From Temperatibacter sp965603205 (GTDB lineage Bacteria; Pseudomonadota; Alphaproteobacteria; Sphingomonadales; Kordiimonadaceae), in assembly GCA_965603205.1 (NCBI GenBank), contig CBFDCC010000002.1, positions 1 through 64,000 on the forward strand: a DNA stretch of 64,000 bases. The letters run 5' to 3'. The notes under the pieces are model-generated. The model saw nothing but the letters and a program-made list of their open reading frames with translations. It was not told the origin of the DNA and ran no database searches. The position numbers and the translations under genes are program-made. Each line of letters opens with the position of its first letter. Position 1 is the stretch's first letter. Of the stretch, positions 24,930-33,820 are shown in pieces.

Positions 24930-27134
24930 TTAAAACCTCATCGTGTGACCGATTTTAAAGCCGATGGTACTTTCAACGGCCTCAAATCGATCAGTTACAT
25001 CATCGCGAATGGCACCATGATTAATGATAAAGAAATAATCACGGCCTGGCTCTGCATTATAGCGCAAACGACTATTGATAGTGGCTTCACGGTCAATATT
25101 GTTATATTGCAGCTGCGTTTTCCATGATAATTCACCATTGAATGCCAAGTTAACAATAAGCTTATATTGCTTGGTCTTAAAATCACCCTCGGGCAGCTTA
25201 ATATCATTCTGTCCATAAAAGGCGATCAGCTTAAAGTGTTTATTGGGCTGATAGCGTATCCCCGCGTCCATATGTCTTTTGCTTCCGCCATAATAGTCAC
25301 CCGTCTCAAAGGTTGTTCGAATACCGTAAGGACGATCCGATGAGGTATCAAGAGTAACCCCTATTGAATCAAAGGAATATTCACCAACAGGGATAATGAT
25401 GCCATCAAAAATTTCAAATGTTTCTCTCAGGTTTTCCTTTTGAGATTTATATAGGACTTCAAAACGGTCACTGGTGTCAAAAGTAATTGATATCGGGCGC
25501 AGATGCAGTCCTATATCTTCTAGGCCTGCTCCAATTTTCCAATGTCTAACATAGCGCACTTCTGGTGTTATTTGACGCACATAAGGTATGTTGTCAGGTC
25601 GCCATGCATAGCCCACCATATTCCAGAGCACATTGATGCCAGGACGATTAACAAAACCAAGTGCTGGGTCAAAATTTTCTTGTACGCTGCTACCATACGA
25701 GCTTAAATAATAACCATTGCTGGATGGCATATCAAAATTATATCCAAAGGATTTATCCTTGCCTTCTAAACCAGCAGTAGAGGTTTTCATTGCCCATACA
25801 CTATAGTCCACCAAACGATCTTTAATCAGTGACTTACTGCGGTAATTATAATCCATACCCGCGGTGTAATTACCTTCACCTGTTATTGGGTCACCATAGG
25901 TGAGTATCATGCCTGCTCTAGAGTCTTCGTTAATATGCCTTTGGACACGGCTTACCAATAAATTGGCGTTACCACCGCCTTCCTGCTCTTGAACAACATC
26001 CAGCACACCAATATCCCATTCACCTACGCGCCCTGTTAACTTACCGCCAAAGCGCAAATCTAACTGCTCAGACTCGCTACTTAAACCAATAGTACGCGAA
26101 AAGAATGGCTTGCTGTTTCCATGAATACGGCCAAAAGTGAATATATCAGCGTCTTGCAGGAAGAAATCGCGCTTCTCAGGCAAGAAAATAGAAAACCGCG
26201 ACAGACTAACCACCTGATCATCAACCTCTGTAGCCGAAAAATCAGTATTTATTGTAGCCACGGCCGTTAATGACGGTGTGATTTTATAAAATATATCAGC
26301 TGATGGATCAACGGAAAACCCTTCTTCTCCTGCTTCATAATCTTTCTTACGGCGTACCGACAAACCAGTAACAATATCTAAGCCCTTGCCCTGCTGTGCG
26401 CCTATCATACCACTCATATCACCAACCGCGTCAGGCATCATCCGACGGTTATAGGATGACCAAGCATGATATTCTTTCAGGCGCGGTATCTCCCGACCAA
26501 AAGAAATACCCCAGTCTGTTATATCGGGGTCGAAACTAATTGATTTAAAAGGTATAGCAATTTCTGTTGTCCATCCATCAGCGACTTTTGAGCTTTTGGT
26601 GTACCAGATAGTATCCCAATTAAAATTAAGGCCTGTAGAACCTTCAAACAAACCATCATCGCGTACGCCATTAAGATTGGTTTTGAAAAAATAACCTGAT
26701 TGGCCATTATTATAAGGACTGAGCGTCATTTTAAAGGCATCGTCGGATCGAACGCTACTACCCTGATTCATAATGCGAGCATTCATCAAATCAGGACGGT
26801 CATCATACATGTAAGCACTGATATATAAAAAATCAGCGTCATAGGCGACGTAGACTTTGGTCTCTAAGGACACCTTGCCATGATCGATGGGGCGCACCTG
26901 ATGCATATCATCAACCATAGTTGCACCATCCCATTCTCCAGGGCTTAAAACACCATCAATGGTTGGCGCTTGCGACAATTTACCGACTGCAAATTTTTTG
27001 CGGAAATCATATGTCTCACTAGATGCCTCTAGGTCATCAATTGCATGGACTGATAGTTGCCCAAAAACTAGGAATAAAATACCCAAAAACAGGTGAATAC
27101 TCTTTAACATTAACTTCAATACCCCATATCTCAT
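24930..27134 (-). CDS. Large exported DUF5916-type outer-membrane protein with CBM9-like domain
   Basis: The 734-residue protein has an N-terminal signal peptide, then a carbohydrate-binding family 9-like domain (KLSQAPTIDGVLSPGEWDGA...VYVAYDADFLYISAYMYDD). A long beta-rich part follows with DUF5916-type landmarks (DWGISFGREIPRLKEYHAWSSYNRRM and SIFLPEKRDFFLQDADIFTFGRI) and ends in an amphipathic strand with terminal Phe, typical of an outer-membrane barrel. Members often lie near peptidases or TonB receptors; the biochemical role is not established. The start could be 27134 or 27110. It is a single gene, with the helical-repeat gene ending 60 nt upstream. Confidence 0.78.
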   Translation of the reverse strand: MRYGVLKLMLKSIHLFLGILFLVFGQLSVHAIDDLEASSETYDFRKKFAVGKLSQAPTIDGVLSPGEWDGATMVDDMHQVRPIDHGKVSLETKVYVAYDADFLYISAYMYDDRPDLMNARIMNQGSSVRSDDAFKMTLSPYNNGQSGYFFKTNLNGVRDDGLFEGSTGLNFNWDTIWYTKSSKVADGWTTEIAIPFKSISFDPDITDWGISFGREIPRLKEYHAWSSYNRRMMPDAVGDMSGMIGAQQGKGLDIVTGLSVRRKKDYEAGEEGFSVDPSADIFYKITPSLTAVATINTDFSATEVDDQVVSLSRFSIFLPEKRDFFLQDADIFTFGRIHGNSKPFFSRTIGLSSESEQLDLRFGGKLTGRVGEWDIGVLDVVQEQEGGGNANLLVSRVQRHINEDSRAGMILTYGDPITGEGNYTAGMDYNYRSKSLIKDRLVDYSVWAMKTSTAGLEGKDKSFGYNFDMPSSNGYYLSSYGSSVQENFDPALGFVNRPGINVLWNMVGYAWRPDNIPYVRQITPEVRYVRHWKIGAGLEDIGLHLRPISITFDTSDRFEVLYKSQKENLRETFEIFDGIIIPVGEYSFDSIGVTLDTSSDRPYGIRTTFETGDYYGGSKRHMDAGIRYQPNKHFKLIAFYGQNDIKLPEGDFKTKQYKLIVNLAFNGELSWKTQLQYNNIDREATINSRLRYNAEPGRDYFFIINHGAIRDDVTDRFEAVESTIGFKIGHTMRF

Positions 27135-27193
27135 ACCATGTTCATTTACATGAACTTTAAATTATTTAGTTCTCAGTATTTACTTCTCTGCAT

Positions 27194-28444
27194 TTAGCTC
27201 ACGGGCAATAATGCCGACAATAATGCAACCCCACGCGCTTGATTGTCATCATCTTCAGTAGCCTCAATGATCCTCTTTATTAAAGCCACATCTTTCATCT
27301 CATATGCTGCGCGTAGTGCGTGATATCGAAGGCCGTCACGCTCATAGGCACCGTCTACAGCAAGAATCTTAATTAAGTCTTTATTTATTGCTTTTATAAG
27401 AGAAAGTGACTGTGTGTGTTTAACTTCTGCCAATTTTATATAATACTTAAGTCGTTCACTCACTTCATCAAAGAATATAGCTCTACCTACTGCTGTATCT
27501 TCGTGGCCCCGCATCATTTCTACGGGTCCTAAATAACCAGCGAGCATTTGCAATTCACCGTTTGACCTTATACGTAAGGCTAATGCTTGCGCAAAACCAA
27601 GTTGATCATCAATGAGCGCATCGTCAAGCCTAGCAAATGTCATATCGGCTACTTTAACAGCAGCCAATTGAGCCTTTGCACTATTGCCTGATATTTTCAC
27701 AAAATCAGCATCAAGTTCGTCCCAAAGAATTGTTGCGCCTTGAGGGTCATTAAATTTAGTTTTCAGCGCAGCTAATGCCGATTTCCCACGATATTGTAGA
27801 TCATACCTGTTAAGCGTCTCAACAGTTGCGGTAATAGTTGTCAGTTGATCAAGGGGGATAGGCTGATTTGTTTTCTTGAGGACATCAACCTGAAACCAAA
27901 ATGATTTGTCTTTATTATGAATGCCATTTAATGCTCGTTGCATGGCCTTAAAATCACCTTTAGCCGCAAATATTGAAGCCATTTCCCTAAGCACCACATC
28001 GCGGGTTACCTCAAACTGCATCTCTAAGGCTAGATCAAAAGCCATATCCGCCTCACCCAGACGAGCATAAAGTGGTGCAATATCCTTAAGCGCTATTTGC
28101 AGTGCAATCGATATACCAACCGACCGCGCCTCCTCTAGCGCCATGTCTAGAACGCCTCTGGCCTGCACCATATCCTTCATATCGATGAAAGCTTCGGCAA
28201 GTGCTGATAACACCTTAGCGCGTTCAATACCCATTTCTTCTTTAATAACAGTGCCTAATGAGGTTGCAATGGCGCATGCACGTGTGGGCGCCAATAGGCA
28301 TTCTTGCATTTCAGCGCTAGGCTTATGCCCCTCTGTTACAGACAGTTGTCCATGGCCCTCATCCAAAGTTTGATCCAGAGGGTTTGGAGCAGATACATCT
28401 TGAGCAGACACCATTACAAGAAAGGCTGCTGATTTTAAAAGCAT
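27194..28444 (-). CDS. Exported helical-repeat protein of unknown function
   Basis: The 416-residue protein has a short N-terminal hydrophobic signal (MLLKSAAFLVMVSAQDVSA). The remainder is mostly alpha-helical, Ala/Leu-rich, with TPR-like pairs (for example SALAEAFIDMKDMVQARGVLDMALEEA and DIAPLYARLGEADMAFDLALEM). Two cysteines (CLLAPTRAC) occur near residue 50. It is probably a periplasmic scaffold. It starts 3 nt after the amidase stop codon and so belongs to the djlA-eamA-amidase operon, suggesting a link to envelope maintenance. No named family is recognised. Confidence 0.65.
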   Translation of the reverse strand: MLLKSAAFLVMVSAQDVSAPNPLDQTLDEGHGQLSVTEGHKPSAEMQECLLAPTRACAIATSLGTVIKEEMGIERAKVLSALAEAFIDMKDMVQARGVLDMALEEARSVGISIALQIALKDIAPLYARLGEADMAFDLALEMQFEVTRDVVLREMASIFAAKGDFKAMQRALNGIHNKDKSFWFQVDVLKKTNQPIPLDQLTTITATVETLNRYDLQYRGKSALAALKTKFNDPQGATILWDELDADFVKISGNSAKAQLAAVKVADMTFARLDDALIDDQLGFAQALALRIRSNGELQMLAGYLGPVEMMRGHEDTAVGRAIFFDEVSERLKYYIKLAEVKHTQSLSLIKAINKDLIKILAVDGAYERDGLRYHALRAAYEMKDVALIKRIIEATEDDDNQARGVALLSALLPVS

Positions 28445-28447
28445 AAT

Positions 28448-29194
28448 CTATACTCTGTCATTTTTAAGCGCTGCAAACTGCGCTACTATATCGTTCAGCA
28501 CTACTATAGTGCCATTATCTAGTCTGCCTGTGACCGCTGATTGTCGCCAGTGGCGTTGAAAGGCGGCAACCACAGCCTTGAATTCAGCATCATTACTATC
28601 AGATTCTGTGATATCGTAACCAACTGCGATGAACTGTTCCTTATGTGCGACGAACCGAGTTATGTCTTTATTCTCAGTTGTATCCTCGCCACTTACATGT
28701 GGCCAAATGCCAACACCCTGACTTGCTAGCCTAGACCAATCAAATTTCTCCCCAGGGTCTTGTTTGCGGGGTGGGGCTATATCGCTATGGCCAATAACAC
28801 GCGTGGGGCAAATATCATGGCGCGCAATAATATCATTAGCCAGTGCTACAACAGCAGCCATTTGCACCTCTGGAAAATCTTCATAGCCAAATTCATGGCC
28901 CTTGTTCACGATCTCAATACCGATAGAGCAGTCATTGATATTATCCTCGCCCTGCCAGTGTGATACACCCGCATGCCAAGCACGCTTATCCTCATCAACC
29001 AACTGATAAATACGACCATCAATCTCGACAAGATAATGAGATGACACTTCAACACTGGGATCACATAGACGCGTTAATGCCTCAGCCCCCGTCTGCATGC
29101 CCGTATAATGCATGACTAATAAATCAGGCGTACGACCATTAGGGCGTTCATTAAAATTAGGGGACGGCTGTGGTATAATCTCAAATGGGGCCAT
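28448..29194 (-). CDS. N-acetylmuramoyl-L-alanine amidase (AmiD/AmpD-type)
   Basis: The 248-residue Amidase_2 (PGRP-fold) zinc enzyme cleaves the bond between MurNAc and L-Ala in peptidoglycan or its fragments. Zinc ligands are visible as H29 in VMHYTG and the His and Asp in IGHSDIAPPRKQDPGEKFDW. SSHYLVEIDGRIYQLVDEDKRAWHAG is the family core. A C-terminal peptidoglycan-binding-like helical part (VVAAFQRHWR) follows, as in AmiD. No signal peptide is obvious, which favours a cytoplasmic recycling role unless the start is wrong. It is the third gene of a four-gene operon. Confidence 0.88.
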   Translation of the reverse strand: MAPFEIIPQPSPNFNERPNGRTPDLLVMHYTGMQTGAEALTRLCDPSVEVSSHYLVEIDGRIYQLVDEDKRAWHAGVSHWQGEDNINDCSIGIEIVNKGHEFGYEDFPEVQMAAVVALANDIIARHDICPTRVIGHSDIAPPRKQDPGEKFDWSRLASQGVGIWPHVSGEDTTENKDITRFVAHKEQFIAVGYDITESDSNDAEFKAVVAAFQRHWRQSAVTGRLDNGTIVVLNDIVAQFAALKNDRV

Positions 29195-29202
29195 CGCTAC
29201 AC

Positions 29203-30090
29203 CTACACTTCTTCTACGGGCAATAAAGGCACCTTAAGTTTTACATTATTGCGCATGGTAATAATGACAACACCTAAAAGCGTGATCGAACCACCAATAA
29301 TTTCTCGCGTTGTCAGCACTTCACCCAGCACAACGACGCCACTTAAAATACCAAATATAGGCATTAGAAGCATATAGGGAGCCACCACACTAACTTCATA
29401 TTTTCTTAATAGGTAATTTATCCCTACGTGACCGATGACAGTGGCTAAAATACCAGCATATAAAACTGAGCCCCAGCCAGCCAAACTGGCTGCCTGAAGA
29501 CTAGTTACTTGCCCCTCTTCAAAAATAAAGGACAATATAATCGACCCTATAACAGCCATTAAACCAACCCAAGCCTGAACCGTCATTGCAGGAATATCTT
29601 TTAGCTGGCGCATATTTACAATTGCTAGAGCACTTATAAAAGTTGCAAGCAGAATAACCAGTAACGCTGGGATTTGATCGAAAATAGATGGGTCAAAGCC
29701 AACGACCATGATACCAGAGAAACTAAGCGCTATTCCAAGTACACGTTTCCACCCAACGGTCTCTTTAAGCAAAACAACGGCAAGTATTGTTGAAAAAGGT
29801 ACGGTGAGTTGGGCAACGATAGCAACCGAGCTAACGCCGTCAGCCATGGACATTCCAATGATTACCAGACCAAAATGCAAGACACCCAATAGCAAACCTA
29901 TTTGAATAACTTGGCGCAGTTTGTCCTTATATCCCTTCAAAAAGGGCGATAGTAAAATAGCAACGATGGCAAAGCGTAAAGAATTAGCCAAGAGTGGTGT
30001 AAAATCGTCCAATGCCCACACAAGCGCGACAAAATTCATGCCCCATATAATATTGATGGTAATGATAAATATTAAATCTCGAAGTGCCAT
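29203..30090 (-). CDS. EamA/DMT-family membrane transporter
   Basis: The 295-residue protein has about ten transmembrane helices in two EamA repeats, the first starting DLIFIITINIIWGMNFVALVWAL and the second from VNMRQLKDIPAMTVQAWVGL, with PIFGILSGVVVLGEVLTTREIIGG near the end. Members export metabolites such as amino acids (YdcZ/RhtA/PecM-like). The substrate is not predictable. It starts 8 nt after the DjlA-like gene and ends 8 nt before the amidase gene, so all are probably co-transcribed. Confidence 0.85.
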   Translation of the reverse strand: MALRDLIFIITINIIWGMNFVALVWALDDFTPLLANSLRFAIVAILLSPFLKGYKDKLRQVIQIGLLLGVLHFGLVIIGMSMADGVSSVAIVAQLTVPFSTILAVVLLKETVGWKRVLGIALSFSGIMVVGFDPSIFDQIPALLVILLATFISALAIVNMRQLKDIPAMTVQAWVGLMAVIGSIILSFIFEEGQVTSLQAASLAGWGSVLYAGILATVIGHVGINYLLRKYEVSVVAPYMLLMPIFGILSGVVVLGEVLTTREIIGGSITLLGVVIITMRNNVKLKVPLLPVEEV

Positions 30091-30098
30091 AAGGCTCC

Positions 30099-30830
30099 CT
30101 ACTTTATCCCGCGATTACTCGTTATAACATCATAAGCCGCATTAATAGCGGCCACACGCTCAGTCGCCACAGCAATAAATTCATGGGGCACACCTTCGGC
30201 CATTAGCTTGTCTGGGTGGTTATCACGCATCAGCTTGTGATAATGTTTTTTAAGCATTTTATCATCAACATCAGGTGCCACGCCCAGCACTACATAAGGG
30301 CTAGATGGATCTGGACCAATATGACGGGCGGCTATTCCCTCATAAGCAGCGTCAGAAAAACCAAAGATACGACCTACATTGCGTAAAAAATCGGCTTCTT
30401 TTGGATGAACTTTACCATCGGCTTGGGCAATATAAAATAACGACTCAAGCAAATCTTCTAATACTTTTGGTTGCCCCCGCATCAAACCTGCTATTTGAGA
30501 CGCGTAAGCTTCATACCCTGCGGTGGCTTGACGGGCCAGATCAAAAACACGGCCTACATTTTTCATCTCAGCGGGCTCAAAATGGAAAACCGTTTTAAAG
30601 GCTTCAACCTCTTCGCGGGTAACACGTCCATCTGCTTTCGCCATTTTAGCCGCTAATGCAATCACTCCAATGGTAAATGTAATGCGCCTTGTGGCAGATG
30701 GATCACGATCTTCAGCACTGGCAATGCCAGCATCAAGTGCCGCACCAACCCCTAGCCCAATGAGTGCCCCAATAGGACCGCCAATAGCCATGCCAGCTGT
30801 ACCGCCAATAATTTTACCCCAGATAGACAT
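30099..30830 (-). CDS. djlA: DjlA-like membrane co-chaperone (TerB plus J domain)
   Basis: The 243-residue protein begins with a Gly-rich hydrophobic segment (KIIGGTAGMAIGGPIGALIGLGVGAAL) that may insert in the membrane. A TerB-like helical domain follows (VIALAAKMAKADGRVTREEV...YIAQADGKVHPKEADFLRNVGRIFG), then a C-terminal J domain with the HPD motif in LMRDNHPDKLM. J proteins stimulate DnaK ATPase. Start 30830 is chosen for AGGTG 5-9 nt upstream; the frame opens three codons earlier with GTG. It is the first gene of the operon. Confidence 0.88.
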   Translation of the reverse strand: MSIWGKIIGGTAGMAIGGPIGALIGLGVGAALDAGIASAEDRDPSATRRITFTIGVIALAAKMAKADGRVTREEVEAFKTVFHFEPAEMKNVGRVFDLARQATAGYEAYASQIAGLMRGQPKVLEDLLESLFYIAQADGKVHPKEADFLRNVGRIFGFSDAAYEGIAARHIGPDPSSPYVVLGVAPDVDDKMLKKHYHKLMRDNHPDKLMAEGVPHEFIAVATERVAAINAAYDVITSNRGIK

Positions 30831-31030
30831 GCGCCACACCTAACACAGCAGAGATAAAAGGCCCAATAAAATATATGTCATCACTATGATTTTATTGAGA
30901 ACTATAACTAATGCCATATTTTTGAAACAATGTTTGAAAGCGCAATTAAAAGCCTATATACGTGCCTTATATTTAATATCGTGATAATATGAGCACCGAT
31001 CATAGTGCACTGATAAAAAGGAACGAGTGA

Positions 31031-32164
31031 ATGGTTGATGTGGTTATTTCTGGTACAGGAATTTACTCACCACCTGATGGTGTGACAAACGATGAACTCG
31101 TTGAAGCTTTTAATGGCTATGTAGAAGATTACAATACCGCTAATGCAGACGCCATTAACATTGGCGCCATCACCGCATTACAGCCATCCAGCGCTGCCTT
31201 TATTGAAAAAGCATCAGGTATTAAGCATCGCTACGTCATGGATAAAGCAGGTATCACAAACAAAGACTTGATGTCCCAACAGATGCCTAGCGATGTTCAC
31301 GGCGACGATGACACGCCGTGTCTACAAGCACAGCTAGCCCTTGGCGCTGCTAAAATGGCGCTCGATAATGCAGGGTTAAAAGGTGAGGATATTGATTATA
31401 TCGTATGCTCGGCCTCTACATTGCAGCGACAGTTCCCAGCAATCGGCATAGAAGTCCAGCATCACCTTGGCGCCAAAGGCACTGCTATCGACATGATGAT
31501 GGCCTGTTCCAGCGCTACATTTGGTATCATTGGCTGTATTGAGGCGGTGCAAAGCGGCCGCGCCAAGCGTGCCATGATGATCAATCCAGAAATTTTCTCC
31601 ACACTGGTCAATCCAAAAGACCGTGATAGTCACTTCATCTTTGGTGACACAGCTGTAGCAGTTATTGTTGAGGCTGCTGATATATGCAAAGCCCCATCAC
31701 AGTGGAAAATTCTCGATACAAAATCAATGACGCAATATTCCAATAATATTCGTACACACTTTGGACCGCTAACCCGCCTAGAAGAAGGGGATCAGACAAA
31801 CCGTCGTGACCAGTTCTTCATGCAGGAAGGCCGTAAAGTCTTTAAAGAACTACTCCCATTAGTGACAAGCTTCCTACGAGAGCAAATGAGTGATATTGGT
31901 ATAGACGTCACTGCGTTAAAACGCATGTGGCTACACCAAGCCAATATCAATATGAATATGTTCGCTGCCAAAAAACTATTGGGTCGTGAACCTGAATTTC
32001 TAGAAGCGCCCACTGTGCTCGATGAATTTGGTAATACAGCCGGTGCTGGCTCGATAATCGCCTTTCATAAATACCATGATGATTTTGTCTCTGGTGAAAA
32101 GGGCTTGATCTGTTCATTTGGTGCAGGCTATTCAATAGGCAGTTTAATCGTAGAAAAAATATAA
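31031..32164 (+). CDS. Beta-ketoacyl-ACP synthase III, FabH2-type (copy 1)
   Basis: The 377-residue thiolase-fold enzyme has the catalytic triad C159 (MMACSSATFG), H302 (WLHQANINMN) and N335 (EFGNTAGAG). The long N-terminal part with VISGTGIYSPPDGVTNDELVEAFN and SSAAFIEKASGIKHRYVMDKAGI matches the FabH2/PA3286-like group, which condenses medium-chain acyl-CoA with malonyl-ACP and so feeds beta-oxidation intermediates into fatty acid synthesis. The ribosome binding site is AAGGAACGAG. A second related gene follows after 19 nt. The group call rests on memory of the Pseudomonas sequence. Confidence 0.85.
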   Translation: MVDVVISGTGIYSPPDGVTNDELVEAFNGYVEDYNTANADAINIGAITALQPSSAAFIEKASGIKHRYVMDKAGITNKDLMSQQMPSDVHGDDDTPCLQAQLALGAAKMALDNAGLKGEDIDYIVCSASTLQRQFPAIGIEVQHHLGAKGTAIDMMMACSSATFGIIGCIEAVQSGRAKRAMMINPEIFSTLVNPKDRDSHFIFGDTAVAVIVEAADICKAPSQWKILDTKSMTQYSNNIRTHFGPLTRLEEGDQTNRRDQFFMQEGRKVFKELLPLVTSFLREQMSDIGIDVTALKRMWLHQANINMNMFAAKKLLGREPEFLEAPTVLDEFGNTAGAGSIIAFHKYHDDFVSGEKGLICSFGAGYSIGSLIVEKI

Positions 32165-32183
32165 TAGGACTAGGACTAAGACT

Positions 32184-33317
32184 ATGAGCAATATTGTTAT
32201 AAGTGGAACAGGTGTCTACACACCCCCAAATGCTGTTTCTAATGATGACCTTGTAGACAGCTACAATGCATACGCTGAAAAATATAATGCTGACAATGCC
32301 GCAGCCATTGAGGCTGGTGAATTAGAAGCCAAGGCGCAATCCACAGCAGCTTTCATTGAAAAAGCATCTGGCGTTAAAAATCGTTATTTCATGGAAAGCG
32401 CTGGTATTTTAGATACCAACAAGATGGCCCCTGGCAAACCTGAAATGATGGATGATGACTGCAGCACAGGCATACCCGTACAAACAAAAATGGCATATGA
32501 AGCAGCTAAAGAAGCACTGAGTAAAGCTGGCTTAACGGGTGAAGATATTGATTTAGTTATAATATCAGCATCTGTATGGGAACGTTTTTTGCCGTCAATG
32601 GCCGTGGAGCTTCAAGAGATGCTTGGTGCAAAGGGTCATGCCTTTGATATGGCTATGGCTTGTTCTTCTGCTACCTTTGGCATTTCAACGGCGATGGATT
32701 CCATTCTATCTGGTATGGCAAACAAGGCGCTGGTTATCACTGCAGAATATCTATCACCCTTGATGAATTACACGGACCGTGACAGTCACTTTATATTTGG
32801 TGATGCAGCCGTTGCAATGGTGCTCGAGCGCGAGGAAGAATCCACATCAAACGATATGTTCCGCATTAAAACGAGAGAGTTATTTACGACTATATCTACA
32901 AATATCCGCGCGGGGTTTGGATCACGCGTATTATTAGAGCGTGACACTATTAATGATGAAGATATCCGCTTTAAGCAAAATGGGCGGCAAGTATTTAAAG
33001 AGCTACTGCCTATGGTAATTAATTTAGTGCGCGGCCATTTAGACAAGCATGAATATACTGTCGCGGACATGCGGCGCATGTGGCTGCACCAAGCCAACAT
33101 CAACATGAACCAATTCGCCACCAAAAAATTATTAGGCACAGACCCAACACAGGATGCAGCACCCATCATTCTGGATGAATTTGCCAATACGGCTGGGGCT
33201 GGTTGCATGATCGCCTTCCACAAATATCATGATGATATAAAATCTGGCGAGCTGGGTCTTATATGTTCATTTGGCGCCAGCTATTCCATTGGCTGCATGG
33301 TTGTTGAGAAAGTTTAG
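32184..33317 (+). CDS. Beta-ketoacyl-ACP synthase III, FabH2-type (copy 2)
   Basis: This 377-residue paralogue has the same length and architecture as copy 1 and clear similarity throughout (GTGVYTPPNAVSNDDLVDSYN, AAFIEKASGVKNRYFMESAGIL). The active Cys is C160 in MACSSATFG; the His is in WLHQANINMN and the Asn in EFANTAGAG. The two copies differ in the acyl-pocket region (WERFLPSMAVELQEM against LQRQFPAIGIEVQHH), so they may prefer different chains or act as a heteromer. They are probably co-transcribed. The family is sure; the division of labour is unknown. Confidence 0.85.
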   Translation: MSNIVISGTGVYTPPNAVSNDDLVDSYNAYAEKYNADNAAAIEAGELEAKAQSTAAFIEKASGVKNRYFMESAGILDTNKMAPGKPEMMDDDCSTGIPVQTKMAYEAAKEALSKAGLTGEDIDLVIISASVWERFLPSMAVELQEMLGAKGHAFDMAMACSSATFGISTAMDSILSGMANKALVITAEYLSPLMNYTDRDSHFIFGDAAVAMVLEREEESTSNDMFRIKTRELFTTISTNIRAGFGSRVLLERDTINDEDIRFKQNGRQVFKELLPMVINLVRGHLDKHEYTVADMRRMWLHQANINMNQFATKKLLGTDPTQDAAPIILDEFANTAGAGCMIAFHKYHDDIKSGELGLICSFGASYSIGCMVVEKV

Positions 33318-33376
33318 ATCTTAACTTACTGATATTTAACAATTAAATTATACCTGAACGCATTTAGATTCTTTTG

Positions 33377-33424
33377 TTGACTTCTACTACATATGTAGTA
33401 AGTATAACTCCTACACATGTAGTA
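33377..33424 (+). promoter_or_regulatory. Twin BlaI/MecI-type operators over the blaI promoter
   Basis: A perfect 16-bp palindrome TACTACATATGTAGTA (33385-33400) and a second copy with 14 of 16 matches, TCCTACACATGTAGTA (33409-33424), match the BlaI/MecI operator core TACA-NN-TGTA. They are 24 bp apart centre to centre. A -35 TTGACT (33377-33382) precedes them and a TATAAC (33403-33408) lies between them, so repressor binding would block the promoter. This indicates autoregulation of the downstream pair. Confidence 0.85.
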
Positions 33425-33442
33425 GATATAGAAAGGTCCGTC

Positions 33443-33820
33443 ATGTCAGGCACTGTAAAATTAAGTGATCAACAATATGCCATTATGCAAGTCTTGTGGA
33501 CGCAGGGTGAGGCCAGCACACGTGAAGTGCAGCAAAGTTTAAAGGCAAAGAGTTTAGCTCACACCACAGTTGGCACTGTACTCAGCCGACTTGAAAAGAA
33601 AAACATCCTAGGGTCTGAAACTCGCGGCAGGGAGCGTTTCTACAAACCCCTTATTCAAGAATCTGATGTGAAACGCTCTATGGTAACAGGCCTTGTGTCC
33701 TCCCTGTTCAAAGGTGATCCAAAGGCTCTTCTCGCCCATCTACTACAAGAAGGCGAAATTGGCGCTGATGATCTACATGATATTGGGGCTATGCTTGAAG
33801 AGAAAGAGAATAAATCATGA
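33443..33820 (+). CDS. blaI: BlaI/MecI/CopY-family transcriptional repressor
   Basis: The 125-residue winged-helix repressor reads KLSDQQYAIMQVLWTQGEASTREVQQSL...LAHTTVGTVLSRLEKKNIL, the BlaI signature. A C-terminal dimerisation helix region follows (LVSSLFKGDPKALLAHLLQEGEI). Start 33443 has AAAGG about 8 nt upstream and matches the family; the frame opens at 33374 inside the operator. It overlaps the next gene by 4 nt (ATGA). In known systems the repressor is cleaved when the partner M56 protease is activated. Confidence 0.92.
   Translation: MSGTVKLSDQQYAIMQVLWTQGEASTREVQQSLKAKSLAHTTVGTVLSRLEKKNILGSETRGRERFYKPLIQESDVKRSMVTGLVSSLFKGDPKALLAHLLQEGEIGADDLHDIGAMLEEKENKS

Noticed and set aside
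33374..33442. Upstream extension of the BlaI-type repressor
   Set aside because: It would translate through the operator palindromes; homology and the ribosome binding site support the start at 33443.
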